Shown piece after piece: positions 1 to 7,207 of a DNA stretch of 22,605 bases. The position numbers were made by a program, and so were the translations under genes. Source of the DNA: a virus; IMG/VR virus record IMGVR_UViG_3300009161_000256, positions 1 to 22,605 of that record, one strand, 5' to 3'. How positions within the stretch are numbered: position 1 is the first letter of the stretch; the number at the start of each line of letters is the position of its first letter. The notes below the pieces were generated by a model, which had not been told where the DNA came from, ran no database searches, and saw nothing but the letters and a program-made list of their open reading frames with translations.

Positions 1-1908
1 AACGGTGTGAGGCAGAACCGTCCGGGGCCGAAGGTCATGCCCGAGGGCGGAGGCTCTGACATCTACGACGCCGACATCATGGAAGGCGTCATGCGGCGTG
101 TGGACTATGAGAACAACGCGTGGAATGCTTGGGAGTTGGCGACTGAATGCGCCACGGGCGGCAACTTTGGCTGCTTCGAGATGGGGCTGGAGTACCAGGA
201 TGACCACTCCTTCTCTCGCCGCATCACTGTGTCAGGTATCCCGAACGCGAACGAGTGTGTCTGGTTCGACCCGGAAGCTATACAACGTGACCGGAGCGAT
301 GCAGAGTGGGCACATCGTGTATACTTTTTATCCCCCGAGAAGTACTTGCAAATGTTCGGGCGCGAGACGAAGTTGGGCAAGCAGATCGAGAGCCGGTTGG
401 GGATGGGTACGGTCCTCAAGTATATCTACTCGCTACCGAACCGGGGAGATTATTCCGGCTGGGTGTCGAATGATGTGATTCAGGTGTCCAAGTTTTACCG
501 AGTGGACCGGAAGTATGACACACTCCGCCAGTATACAGATGGCGTGGAGCGGCTGGATTCGGAGAAGAAATACATCAAGAACGGCGCGAAGCCCCTGCCC
601 GGTGGTCTGGTTCGTGAGACGGAAACCAAAGAGGTCAAGTGGTACTTCGTGGACTGCTTCGAGGTAGTGAAACAGGGCACGTTCGGTGGTCCCTTCATCC
701 CGTTGTTCCCGATGTACGGGCGTGAACGCTGGGTCGGCAACATGCGGTTCGTATCCTCCCTGATCCAGGGCGCGAAAGACATGCAGCAGGCTCTGAACTT
801 CGCCATCACATCGGCTTGCGAGATCCTGTCGGCAGTCTCGAAGACCCCGTGGGTTGGCCTCGCGGGGCAGTTCCGCAGCAAACCGAATCAGTGGACGAAT
901 GCAAACAGCGACATCTTCGCGTTTATGGAGTACGATGAAGTCCTGCTCCCGAACGGTCAGTACCATGTCTCGGCCCCGCAACGGGATGTCTCCGAACCCC
1001 CGATCAACGCCTTCATGACTTTTGCGAACTCGTGTATCGGCTACATACAGCGGGCGACTGGCATCTTCGATCAGACCCTCGGGCGTGCTCGTGCGGATCA
1101 GAGCGGTCGGGCAATCGCAGAGCTGAAAGAGCAGTCTTCGGAAGGCACCTTCCACTGGGCGAGTGCTCTAACTACCTGCCTCACCCACTACTACCGCTGC
1201 ATGGGTGATCTCATTCAGCGCGAGTATGATAAGGAGACTGTCCTCCGCATCATGCGCCCAAACAACAAGATCGAAGAGGCGCTGATTAACTCCGAGTTCA
1301 AGGAAGACCCGGAGACGAAGACTCGTATCTCTTACTCTCTGGCTACCGGGTCATTCTCGTATGCTGTCACTGTCGGTCCCAGCTCCTCCACGCAGCGGGC
1401 ACATGATGCAGAGAAGGCACTGTCGGTAATCAAGATCCTGCCCCCGCAGATGATTGGGGCCATCTCGGACCTCCTGATGAAAGTCATGGATCTGGGTCCG
1501 CTGGGTGAAGAGATGGCTGACCGCATCACACCCCCGCAGTTCCGGGATCAGAATGATCCGCAGGCTATGGCAGCGCAACTCGCGCAGCTCACGCAGCAGA
1601 ACGAGGGTCTGAAACAGGCTGTCGATCAGTTGCAACGTGCGATTGCAGAGAAGCAGCCGCAGTTGGAAGTCGAGAAGTATGTGGCCGAACTGGACGCGCA
1701 GGTCCGCATCATGACCGCGCAGATGAAAGATGGCCAGCAGAAGGCGAAGCAGGAATCTGCTAACCTCCTGAAAGCCCTGGAGATCCGAACCAATGCCGTT
1801 GAGTCGGCAAAGGAGCGGATGAACAGGCTGCAAGTGGTCGCCATCAACAGCAAGCAGGACGTTCAGAGTCCTGAAGAAGCCGACGAAGAAGATGAAGAAG
1901 TGCAGTAA
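1..1908 (+). CDS. Portal protein, P22 gp1-like (5' end missing)
   Basis: The frame is open from base 1, giving 635 visible residues, and it reads as the P22-type portal family: a dodecameric ring at the capsid vertex through which DNA is packaged and ejected, and to which terminase and the tail adaptors bind. The first residues (NGVRQNRPGPKVMP) match the conserved RxNRPxxKVxP segment that in P22 portal lies well inside the protein, so the true start is upstream of the window and the GTG at 7 is not the start. Further family signs are the FDPEA box near residue 90 and the SGRAIAELKEQSSEGTFHW stretch near residue 370. The C-terminal 130 residues are Gln/Lys/Glu-rich with coiled-coil character and end in an acidic tail (PEEADEEDEEVQ). 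The family call is strong; the exact boundary is outside the window. Confidence 0.93.
   Translation, partial: NGVRQNRPGPKVMPEGGGSDIYDADIMEGVMRRVDYENNAWNAWELATECATGGNFGCFEMGLEYQDDHSFSRRITVSGIPNANECVWFDPEAIQRDRSDAEWAHRVYFLSPEKYLQMFGRETKLGKQIESRLGMGTVLKYIYSLPNRGDYSGWVSNDVIQVSKFYRVDRKYDTLRQYTDGVERLDSEKKYIKNGAKPLPGGLVRETETKEVKWYFVDCFEVVKQGTFGGPFIPLFPMYGRERWVGNMRFVSSLIQGAKDMQQALNFAITSACEILSAVSKTPWVGLAGQFRSKPNQWTNANSDIFAFMEYDEVLLPNGQYHVSAPQRDVSEPPINAFMTFANSCIGYIQRATGIFDQTLGRARADQSGRAIAELKEQSSEGTFHWASALTTCLTHYYRCMGDLIQREYDKETVLRIMRPNNKIEEALINSEFKEDPETKTRISYSLATGSFSYAVTVGPSSSTQRAHDAEKALSVIKILPPQMIGAISDLLMKVMDLGPLGEEMADRITPPQFRDQNDPQAMAAQLAQLTQQNEGLKQAVDQLQRAIAEKQPQLEVEKYVAELDAQVRIMTAQMKDGQQKAKQESANLLKALEIRTNAVESAKERMNRLQVVAINSKQDVQSPEEADEEDEEVQ
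1033..1045. repeat. Dispersed 13-bp dyad, copy 1
   Basis: TGTATCGGCTACA, inside the portal gene. The perfect half-site is on the right, so it is in reverse orientation. The codons read C-I-G-Y, a different frame from most other coding copies. Confidence 0.75.
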
Positions 1909-1909
1909 C

Positions 1910-1922
1910 TGTAGCAGCTACA
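1910..1922. repeat. Dispersed 13-bp dyad, copy 2 (intergenic)
   Basis: TGTAGCAGCTACA, a perfect dyad around one central base. It starts 1 nt after the portal stop codon and ends 19 nt before the scaffold ATG. Confidence 0.85.
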
Positions 1923-1941
1923 CGACGATTCGAGACACCCC

Positions 1942-3108
1942 ATGCCTGAAGAAACAGCAGTATCTGAGCCGAAAACCCCGGCATTTTCTGACTTCGTTGC
2001 CAGTGTCCGCACTGGAGTAAAGGAGGGAGGCAGCGTGTATTCGGCTGCGGCTGCGGCTTACAAGCCCGAAGCGGCCACGGAAGTCGTTGATAAGAAAGAA
2101 GATAAGGCAAATGTGGATGCAGACGACAAACCCGGCGACAAGCCTGCGGATGCTGCTGTGGCTGGGGAGAAGGAAGATACTCCTGCTGCAAAGGACAAGC
2201 CATCCCGGCTCGAACGGAAAGTGGCGAGAGTTACACGGGAGTACAAGGACCAGATTGCTGCCCTGACTGCGAAGGTGGAGGCTCTGTCCAAACCCGTTGA
2301 TAGGGTGGAAACATCTGATACTCCCGCTGAAGATGCAGAGCCAGTGGAGCCGGAAGAGGGCGACTTCTCCACGGTCGCTGAGTATGTGAAAGCTCTTCGC
2401 GGATTCGACAAAGAACATGCGGCGTGGAAAGCGAAGCAGGATGCTGTTGCGTCCCGCGCTTTCGAATCGGATGCTGTCTACCGCAGCAGTGTCCAGACAT
2501 TCCTCGCTGATCGTGACCGGATCATGAAAGACGAGAAGTATAAGGACTACATGGACGTAGCCAATTCGTACAAGGGGCCGGATATGTCTCCGGTGCTCGA
2601 ACGGGTTACGGTCATGGCCGGGGACGCGACTCTCATGTACGACTACTGCACGACAAAGGGCATGGTCCGCAAACTGAACGGGATCACCGAGGACGCCGGG
2701 GTTGCGATCCTGAAATCCGCTGACGCCCCAGCTGCGGTGCTGCGGTATCTCGCAGCCAACCCGGATGAGGTCACAAAAATAAATGAATTACCTCTTGCCA
2801 AGCGGGCGGCATTTGTTGGTAAAATAGAAGCACGGGTAGAATCTGAGGCGAAGGCTGGTAGCGATACCTACCAACGTAAAGATGAAACTCGGAACTCTGG
2901 TGGCAACGTAGCGGGTGAGAAACCCAAAGGCGAACACACAGACACGGCTGGTAAAGGGGAGAAAGCCCCGAAGACCAAAGCCGATGTTGACCCGAAAGTA
3001 ACAGGCGGGTCGGCAGCTCCCCAAACCAACTGGGCAGCGTCCGTGGATATGTCTTTTGCGGAACGCGCTCGGCTGATGAAGGAAGCGCAAGTCGCTAAAC
3101 GCCGCTAG
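1942..3108 (+). CDS. Putative scaffolding protein
   Basis: A 388-residue, highly charged, low-complexity protein between portal and coat, where P22-type phages carry the scaffold (gp8) that drives procapsid assembly and then leaves. It is rich in Lys, Glu, Asp and Ala. A helical segment at about residues 88-120 (SRLERKVARVTREYKDQI followed by AALTAKVEALSKPV) has coiled-coil spacing. The C-terminal 80 residues are Lys/Gly-rich, then a short helix (SFAERARLMKEAQVAKRR) ends in basic residues, as expected for the coat-binding helix of P22-type scaffolds. The octapeptide VEALSKPV (112-119) recurs in the protein at 5755-6420. No good Shine-Dalgarno is visible before ATG 1942; dyad copy 2 lies 19 nt upstream. 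Assignment rests on position and composition rather than sequence similarity. Confidence 0.8.
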   Translation: MPEETAVSEPKTPAFSDFVASVRTGVKEGGSVYSAAAAAYKPEAATEVVDKKEDKANVDADDKPGDKPADAAVAGEKEDTPAAKDKPSRLERKVARVTREYKDQIAALTAKVEALSKPVDRVETSDTPAEDAEPVEPEEGDFSTVAEYVKALRGFDKEHAAWKAKQDAVASRAFESDAVYRSSVQTFLADRDRIMKDEKYKDYMDVANSYKGPDMSPVLERVTVMAGDATLMYDYCTTKGMVRKLNGITEDAGVAILKSADAPAAVLRYLAANPDEVTKINELPLAKRAAFVGKIEARVESEAKAGSDTYQRKDETRNSGGNVAGEKPKGEHTDTAGKGEKAPKTKADVDPKVTGGSAAPQTNWAASVDMSFAERARLMKEAQVAKRR

Positions 3109-3110
3109 AG

Positions 3111-3123
3111 TGTAGCTGATACA
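3111..3123. repeat. Dispersed 13-bp dyad, copy 3 (intergenic)
   Basis: TGTAGCTGATACA, starting 2 nt after the scaffold stop. Its last five bases are part of the left arm of the hairpin at 3119-3160. Confidence 0.85.
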
Positions 3124-3160
3124 GCACCTCACGGCGATCCTAATCCCAGAGGTGCTGTAT
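3119..3160 (+). promoter_or_regulatory. Inverted repeat burying the coat gene's ribosome binding site
   Basis: ATACAGCACCTC (3119-3130) is the exact reverse complement of GAGGTGCTGTAT (3149-3160), separated by an 18-nt loop. The right arm contains the Shine-Dalgarno GAGG (3149-3152) and the A and U of the coat start codon (3159-3161). In mRNA the 12-bp stem would hide both. The left arm begins 10 nt after the scaffold stop, so a terminating scaffold ribosome would reach only its base. There is no U-tract, so this is not an intrinsic terminator. The inverted repeat is seen directly; a role in translational control is inferred. Confidence 0.7.
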
Positions 3161-4385
3161 GCCACAAAACGTCCTCGTAACTCCTCAGATGATTACGCAG
3201 GCTCCGCTCTTCGTCCTGAAGAACGCCCTCCGATTCGTCCCCCACGTTGACCGCAAGTACGAAGCTGACTTCGGCAACAAACGCATGAAGATCGGTGCAA
3301 CCGAACAGATCCGCCGTCCCGCCCGTTTCATTGGCCGCGATGGCCAAGCCTGGGACCCGGAAGCACTGACCGACACCTTTATCCCGCTCACCATCAACTT
3401 CCAGCATGGCGTTGACTTCGAGTTCTCCTCGCAGGAACGCGCTCTGTCTCTCGAAATGATGATGGAGCGGTACCTCAAACCCGCCGCAGACAGCATTGCG
3501 AACAAGGTCGATTACAACTTCGGGCGGCTTATGACCCTCTCGGTTGCGAACCTTGTCGGCACTCCCGGTACGGCGGCGACTGGCAACACGGCTCAGGGCA
3601 TCTATGCCGACGCGGGTGTTCTCCTCACCCAGATGGCTTTCCCCGACACCGACCGCTGCGTGGTCTACAACAGCAAGCTGAATCGGAATCTGGTTGTCAC
3701 CAACCTGACTCTCTTCAACCCGCAGGATGCAATCGCGAAGGAGTTTGAGACTGGCTATCAGGGCCGCTTCTCGAACTTCGACTTCTACACGGATGAGAAC
3801 GTCCAGAACTTCACGTTCGGTACCTACACCGGAACCCCGGTTATGACATCGGCGGGTCAGACTGGCTCGTCTATCACCGTGGACGGGTTCACTTCCGGTC
3901 TTGCGGCTCTCAATCAGGGCGACGTGTTCACCATTGGTGGCGTCTATGCGGTGAATCCGCAGTCTCGTCAGTCCACTGGTTCTCTCCAGCAGTTTGTCGT
4001 CACGGCGGCTACTGTTGACGTGGTGGGCACAGCGACGATTCCGATCTATCCCCCCATCATCCCCAGCGGTCAGTTCCAGAACGTCTCGAACTCTCCCGCT
4101 AACGATGCGACCATCACGTTCCTTGGCGCAACCTCTGGCGGTGCGGCTGTCGTCTCCCCGACTGGCCTCGCTTTCCAAAAGGGTGCCTTCACCGCAGCCT
4201 TCGTCCCGCTCGAAACTCCCAAAGCGGTCGAGGAGTCCTACATGGAAACCGATCCCGACACGGGCGTGTCCATGCGGTATCTCTTGCAGTACGACGGTGT
4301 TCGCGACATGTATGTCGGTCGTTTCGACGTGATGTACGGCCTCACTGGAACCTATCTCGAAGGGGCAGTGCGAGTCTCCCAGTAA
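3159..4385 (+). CDS. Major capsid protein, P22 gp5-like
   Basis: A 408-residue protein directly after the scaffold, with the layout of the P22 coat family (HK97 fold). The N-terminal half has the N-arm and the family-typical segments RRPARFIGRDGQAWDPEALT and NFQHGVDFEFSSQERALSL, then a long helix (MMMERYLKPAADSIANKVD). A beta-rich middle containing NQGDVFTIGGVYAVNPQSRQ matches the pattern seen in coat proteins of this group. The C-terminus (DMYVGRFDVMYGLTGTYLEG) fits the end of the same family. Start ATG 3159 has a well-spaced GAGG, but that site lies inside a 12-bp inverted repeat. It is probably the most abundant protein encoded here, which makes the occluded start notable. Confidence 0.92.
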   Translation: MPQNVLVTPQMITQAPLFVLKNALRFVPHVDRKYEADFGNKRMKIGATEQIRRPARFIGRDGQAWDPEALTDTFIPLTINFQHGVDFEFSSQERALSLEMMMERYLKPAADSIANKVDYNFGRLMTLSVANLVGTPGTAATGNTAQGIYADAGVLLTQMAFPDTDRCVVYNSKLNRNLVVTNLTLFNPQDAIAKEFETGYQGRFSNFDFYTDENVQNFTFGTYTGTPVMTSAGQTGSSITVDGFTSGLAALNQGDVFTIGGVYAVNPQSRQSTGSLQQFVVTAATVDVVGTATIPIYPPIIPSGQFQNVSNSPANDATITFLGATSGGAAVVSPTGLAFQKGAFTAAFVPLETPKAVEESYMETDPDTGVSMRYLLQYDGVRDMYVGRFDVMYGLTGTYLEGAVRVSQ

Positions 4386-4402
4386 GGGGACTCGTACTCT
4401 TC

Positions 4403-4415
4403 TGTAGCCGCTACA
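4403..4415. repeat. Dispersed 13-bp dyad, copy 4 (intergenic)
   Basis: TGTAGCCGCTACA, a perfect dyad, 17 nt after the coat stop and 23 nt before the next ATG. Confidence 0.85.
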
Positions 4416-4438
4416 CTGACTGCACAAAGGAACCTACA

Positions 4439-5545
4439 ATGACTCACATGAATCGAATTCTCGCAACTCTCTTGCTCGTGTTTTCCTTCGTCGTCGCCCC
4501 TGTTTACGCTCAGACCGTAACCACGTCCACGACTTTCTCGACAGCCCTGTCCAGTACCGCTACGGCGGGCACTGCCAGTCAGGTCTGCCTCACTTCTTCC
4601 ACGGGCGTCTCGGCTCCCGGTTTCGGCTCCACTCCTCAGACCGCGATCATGGCGGGTACCGAGTACATGCCGATTCTGGCTTCGACCCCCAACGCGAATT
4701 GCTGGACCGTCACTCGCGGCGGCAACGGGACTAAAGTCTCCGCTCACGCGACCACTGAGACTGTCTATGTCGGTCCGGTTGGCGGGAACACTTCCGGCCC
4801 CTTCCGATTCGCTCCCCCGGCTGGCGGTGCAGGTTCGACCTGCACTTCCACCTCCTTCTTCTACCTTCCGCAGGTTGTGGTCGGTAGCGGCACGGCTGGG
4901 CATTACGCTGACGGCCAGGTCTGGACCTGTCCCGCTTCCGGTTCGGTTGGCGCAAGCACTTGGCAGATGACGACAGATCCCGGCGCAGGCCAGATGTTGA
5001 CAGACGGTTACTTCTTCGTCAGTCCTGCTTCGTGCGGGGTTAAGGCCACAACTACTACCACGACCGACAACGGTATGGTTCCGGTGGCGACAGGTAACGT
5101 CGTCCACCAGTTCACGACCAATGCGACGGGCGGCACGTCTCAGATCACCTGCGGGATTACCGTCCCGAGTAGGCTGACTTCTGGCAAGGGGATCTCGATT
5201 ACCTCGGTATCCTTTCTCTACGGGGTCCAGACCAACGCGATTGCGTCGATTGCTACTGCGGCTCTCTCCAGCGTCACTTATCCGACATCAACAGCGGGTG
5301 GTGCGGCTGCGGCAGGTACGGTGGCGGCAATCGGCGGGACAGTAGCGGTTACGCCTACTTCTCTCCAACTCGCGACCACAACTACGGGACAGTGCTACAG
5401 TGAGAACCTGACTCTGGGGACTCCGTACAATATCACGACTGATAATGTCGGTCTGTCGTTCGATCAGGTGTTCACCAACTCTGCGGCGATCACGGTTTAC
5501 CAATCGTGCGGCCTCATCGTCCGGTATACCAATCGCCCCATCTAA
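4439..5545 (+). CDS. Secreted, decoration-like capsid-adjacent protein
   Basis: A 368-residue beta-rich, Thr/Ser/Gly-rich protein beginning with a textbook Sec signal peptide: MTHMNR, a hydrophobic core ILATLLLVFSFVVAPV, and cleavage site VYA|Q after residue 24. Residues 25-115 resemble a domain common in phage head-decoration or fibre proteins, with a TTxxSTALSSTATA start and a WTVTRGGNGTKVSAHA turn ending in VYVGP. The remainder is unrecognised beta-rich sequence. The mature part has eight cysteines, an even number compatible with disulfides, while the coat protein has one. ATG 4439 follows AAAGGA (4426-4431) with 7 nt spacing; ATG 4448 is an alternative that keeps the leader. The position right after the coat gene suggests a capsid-surface protein, but a leader peptide is unexpected for a protein assembled in the cytoplasm. 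Confidence 0.7.
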   Translation: MTHMNRILATLLLVFSFVVAPVYAQTVTTSTTFSTALSSTATAGTASQVCLTSSTGVSAPGFGSTPQTAIMAGTEYMPILASTPNANCWTVTRGGNGTKVSAHATTETVYVGPVGGNTSGPFRFAPPAGGAGSTCTSTSFFYLPQVVVGSGTAGHYADGQVWTCPASGSVGASTWQMTTDPGAGQMLTDGYFFVSPASCGVKATTTTTTDNGMVPVATGNVVHQFTTNATGGTSQITCGITVPSRLTSGKGISITSVSFLYGVQTNAIASIATAALSSVTYPTSTAGGAAAAGTVAAIGGTVAVTPTSLQLATTTTGQCYSENLTLGTPYNITTDNVGLSFDQVFTNSAAITVYQSCGLIVRYTNRPI

Positions 5546-5555
5546 GGACCCGGAC

Positions 5556-5753
5556 ATGAACCTCCACAATCCTCCCGCCTCTGTACTCGATCAGGGGCGG
5601 GAGGACAAACACAACTATCGGGGATGGGGGCAGACAAAGCCCGTGATCCCGGCAAGCAACACTCTCCCGGACGCTGCGGCTCCCGCTGTAGCAGATACAC
5701 AGGAACTGGCTGCTGCGCCCCCCGCTCCAGCCAAGAAAAAGAGAGGCAAGTGA
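5556..5753 (+). CDS. Small unknown protein, 65 aa
   Basis: A short gene fitted between its neighbours with a 10-nt gap before it and 1 nt after it, with AAGGA upstream of ATG 5556. The protein is polar at first (MNLHNPPASVLDQGREDKHN), then Ala/Pro-rich, and ends in a basic tail (KKKRGK). No domain is recognised and the composition suggests a disordered peptide. Dyad copy 5 lies within it, read as V-A-D-T. The tight packing supports it being a real gene; the role is unknown. Confidence 0.65.
   Translation: MNLHNPPASVLDQGREDKHNYRGWGQTKPVIPASNTLPDAAAPAVADTQELAAAPPAPAKKKRGK
5687..5699. repeat. Dispersed 13-bp dyad, copy 5
   Basis: TGTAGCAGATACA inside the 65-aa gene, codons V-A-D-T; perfect half-site on the left. 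Confidence 0.8.
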
Positions 5754-5754
5754 C

Positions 5755-6420
5755 ATGGCGGTGCAGGGAATTGTAACCGGACGGACCAACTCCGAGAAGG
5801 GGATTGTTCGCACATTCCGGCAGATGAACGAGACGCATCGCAGGTTGGCGAACCAGATGCTGAATGCGGCAGACTTTGAGGCGACTCGGAATCTCCCGAT
5901 CAACAAGCGGCTGGCTTGTGATGAGAGTGGGGAGTATGACAAGGATGCCCCTCGTCAGGCTTTCAATCTCGCGACGGCACCCAAGTACCCAAAGCATCTG
6001 CACCACAAGATCAATGAGAACCAGTTTGTCGAAGTCAGGGATGAAGTTCACGAGTCCCAAGTGATGGCGAGTGGGCTGTATTCTGCAACCCCCATTGAGA
6101 AGCGGTCGGCATTCAAGGTGTCGGATGCGGCTACATCGGACCTTATTCAGCGGGAATTGATGGCGGCTCAGGCTCGGACCCGCGATCTGGAAGCAAGACT
6201 GTATGAGCTTACCCAGTCGCAGGCTCGTACCGATCAGACCTCCGAAGTCGGCACCCTGCGTCAGGTTGTAGCCGACCTCATGGCTCGGGTCGAAGCGTTG
6301 TCCAAACCTGTCGCGGTAGTCTCTGCGGCCCCGGTGGATGATGACGACGATGATGATGACGACGATGATGACGACAGTGACACGGTTAAGCCCGCCGCTG
6401 TCAAGGGTCGCCGCAAGTAG
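5755..6420 (+). CDS. Coiled-coil head protein with poly-Asp tract
   Basis: A 221-residue protein of unknown function in the head module, starting 1 nt after the previous stop (TGACATG). Residues 1-120 are mixed polar sequence. Residues 128-188 form a likely coiled coil, ending in VEALSKPV (179-186), an octapeptide also found in the scaffold. Then comes an uninterrupted run of 13 Asp (195-207) encoded by alternating GAT/GAC codons, and a basic tail (VKGRRK). The acidic run followed by a basic end could bind coat, scaffold or DNA-like surfaces, but this is inference. In some related phages a gene of this kind sits between coat and tail adaptors. It could be a second assembly factor. Confidence 0.72.
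   Translation: MAVQGIVTGRTNSEKGIVRTFRQMNETHRRLANQMLNAADFEATRNLPINKRLACDESGEYDKDAPRQAFNLATAPKYPKHLHHKINENQFVEVRDEVHESQVMASGLYSATPIEKRSAFKVSDAATSDLIQRELMAAQARTRDLEARLYELTQSQARTDQTSEVGTLRQVVADLMARVEALSKPVAVVSAAPVDDDDDDDDDDDDDSDTVKPAAVKGRRK
6337..6375 (+). repeat. GAT/GAC microsatellite encoding 13 Asp
   Basis: Thirteen consecutive Asp codons mixing GAT and GAC. The mixture of codons argues for selection on the peptide rather than recent triplet slippage alone. Confidence 0.85.
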
Positions 6421-6422
6421 TC

Positions 6423-6435
6423 TGTAGCAGATACA
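6423..6435. repeat. Dispersed 13-bp dyad, copy 6 (intergenic)
   Basis: TGTAGCAGATACA, starting 2 nt after the upstream stop and ending 19 nt before ATG 6455, the same spacing as copies 2 and 19. Confidence 0.85.
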
Positions 6436-6454
6436 GTAGTTTCCGGGGGAGCTT

Positions 6455-7201
6455 ATGCCGACAGTAACAGCCCAAACGATTATAACTGCAGCTTGGGTGT
6501 CTTTAGGCATCGGTTCCCCCGGTGCTACGATGCCAGCCCCGGAAGCATCATGGGGACTGGATACACTGAACCGCTTTAACGACAGCATGAGTGGCGTGGA
6601 TGACATGATAAATGTTGTCACGTTAGCCCGGTACACACTGTCGGCAAATGTGGCGGTTTACAACATCGGGACTGGAGCCACATTCAATACTCTCCTTCCG
6701 GTGATGATAGAAACTGCCTCCATCGTGCTTGCCGTGCCTGGGGGTGACGAGCAGACCTTCCCGCTGGACATCATACCCGAGGAGCAATGGGCTGCGATTG
6801 GGGATAAGAAGGCCACTGGTACGGTTCCGACGAAGATGTTCTTCTCGCCTGTCGATCCAGTCGGCACCCTGAATTTCCATCCGATTCCGAAAGCGGCAGT
6901 GACTACACAGGTAGAGCTGGGAGTGTGGTCCCCGATTCCGCAACTGGCAACTCTCGCTACTTCTGTCAATCTCCCCGCTACCTATTACCGCTACGAGGTC
7001 TTGGGGCTGGCAATAGAACTGGCCCCCACATACGGCTCGGTTGTGAACCCGGTTATCCTCCAGATTCGCCAGCAGCAATATGCGGAAGCTCGGGCGATAG
7101 TACAAGCCCGCAATCGGGAGCTGAGGATGAAGCAGGCTCCCTCCCCGACACCTGAACAAGTGGCTCGTGCGAGAGCACAGCAGCCGCAGGCGGGGGCATA
7201 G
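6455..7201 (+). CDS. Head-to-tail adaptor, P22 gp4-like (copy A)
   Basis: A 248-residue protein of the P22 gp4 (tail accessory factor) type, which forms a ring below the portal and closes the packaged head. The family pattern is visible: a helical start (QTIITAAWVSLGIGSPGATM) with the ALxxLGxxxPG theme, then GLDTLNRFNDSM; a middle part with PLDIIPEEQWAAIGDKKATG; TLNFHPIPKA; and a C-terminal helix region (YRYEVLGLAIELAPTYG). The tail is Gln/Ala/Arg-rich and probably disordered. The GGGGGA before ATG 6455 serves as Shine-Dalgarno. It is followed after 6 nt by a second gene of the same family, suggesting an old tandem duplication with divergence. Confidence 0.82.
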   Translation: MPTVTAQTIITAAWVSLGIGSPGATMPAPEASWGLDTLNRFNDSMSGVDDMINVVTLARYTLSANVAVYNIGTGATFNTLLPVMIETASIVLAVPGGDEQTFPLDIIPEEQWAAIGDKKATGTVPTKMFFSPVDPVGTLNFHPIPKAAVTTQVELGVWSPIPQLATLATSVNLPATYYRYEVLGLAIELAPTYGSVVNPVILQIRQQQYAEARAIVQARNRELRMKQAPSPTPEQVARARAQQPQAGA

Positions 7202-7207
7202 TCTCTC

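Noticed and set aside
7-9. GTG 7 as the portal start codon
   Set aside because: The frame is open upstream and the first residues match an internal portal segment.
1910-1922. Dyads as intrinsic terminators
   Set aside because: A 6-bp arm around one base cannot fold as a hairpin, the alternative 4-bp stem is too weak, there is no U-tract, and most copies lie inside genes.
3129-4427. 432-codon reverse-strand ORF opposite the coat gene
   Set aside because: A shadow of GC-rich coat codons; composition is Arg/His/Gly-rich and the coat gene on + is clear.
5542-6636. 364-codon reverse-strand ORF spanning three + genes
   Set aside because: The isoleucine/valine runs are the antisense of the Asp codon tract; no domain is visible.
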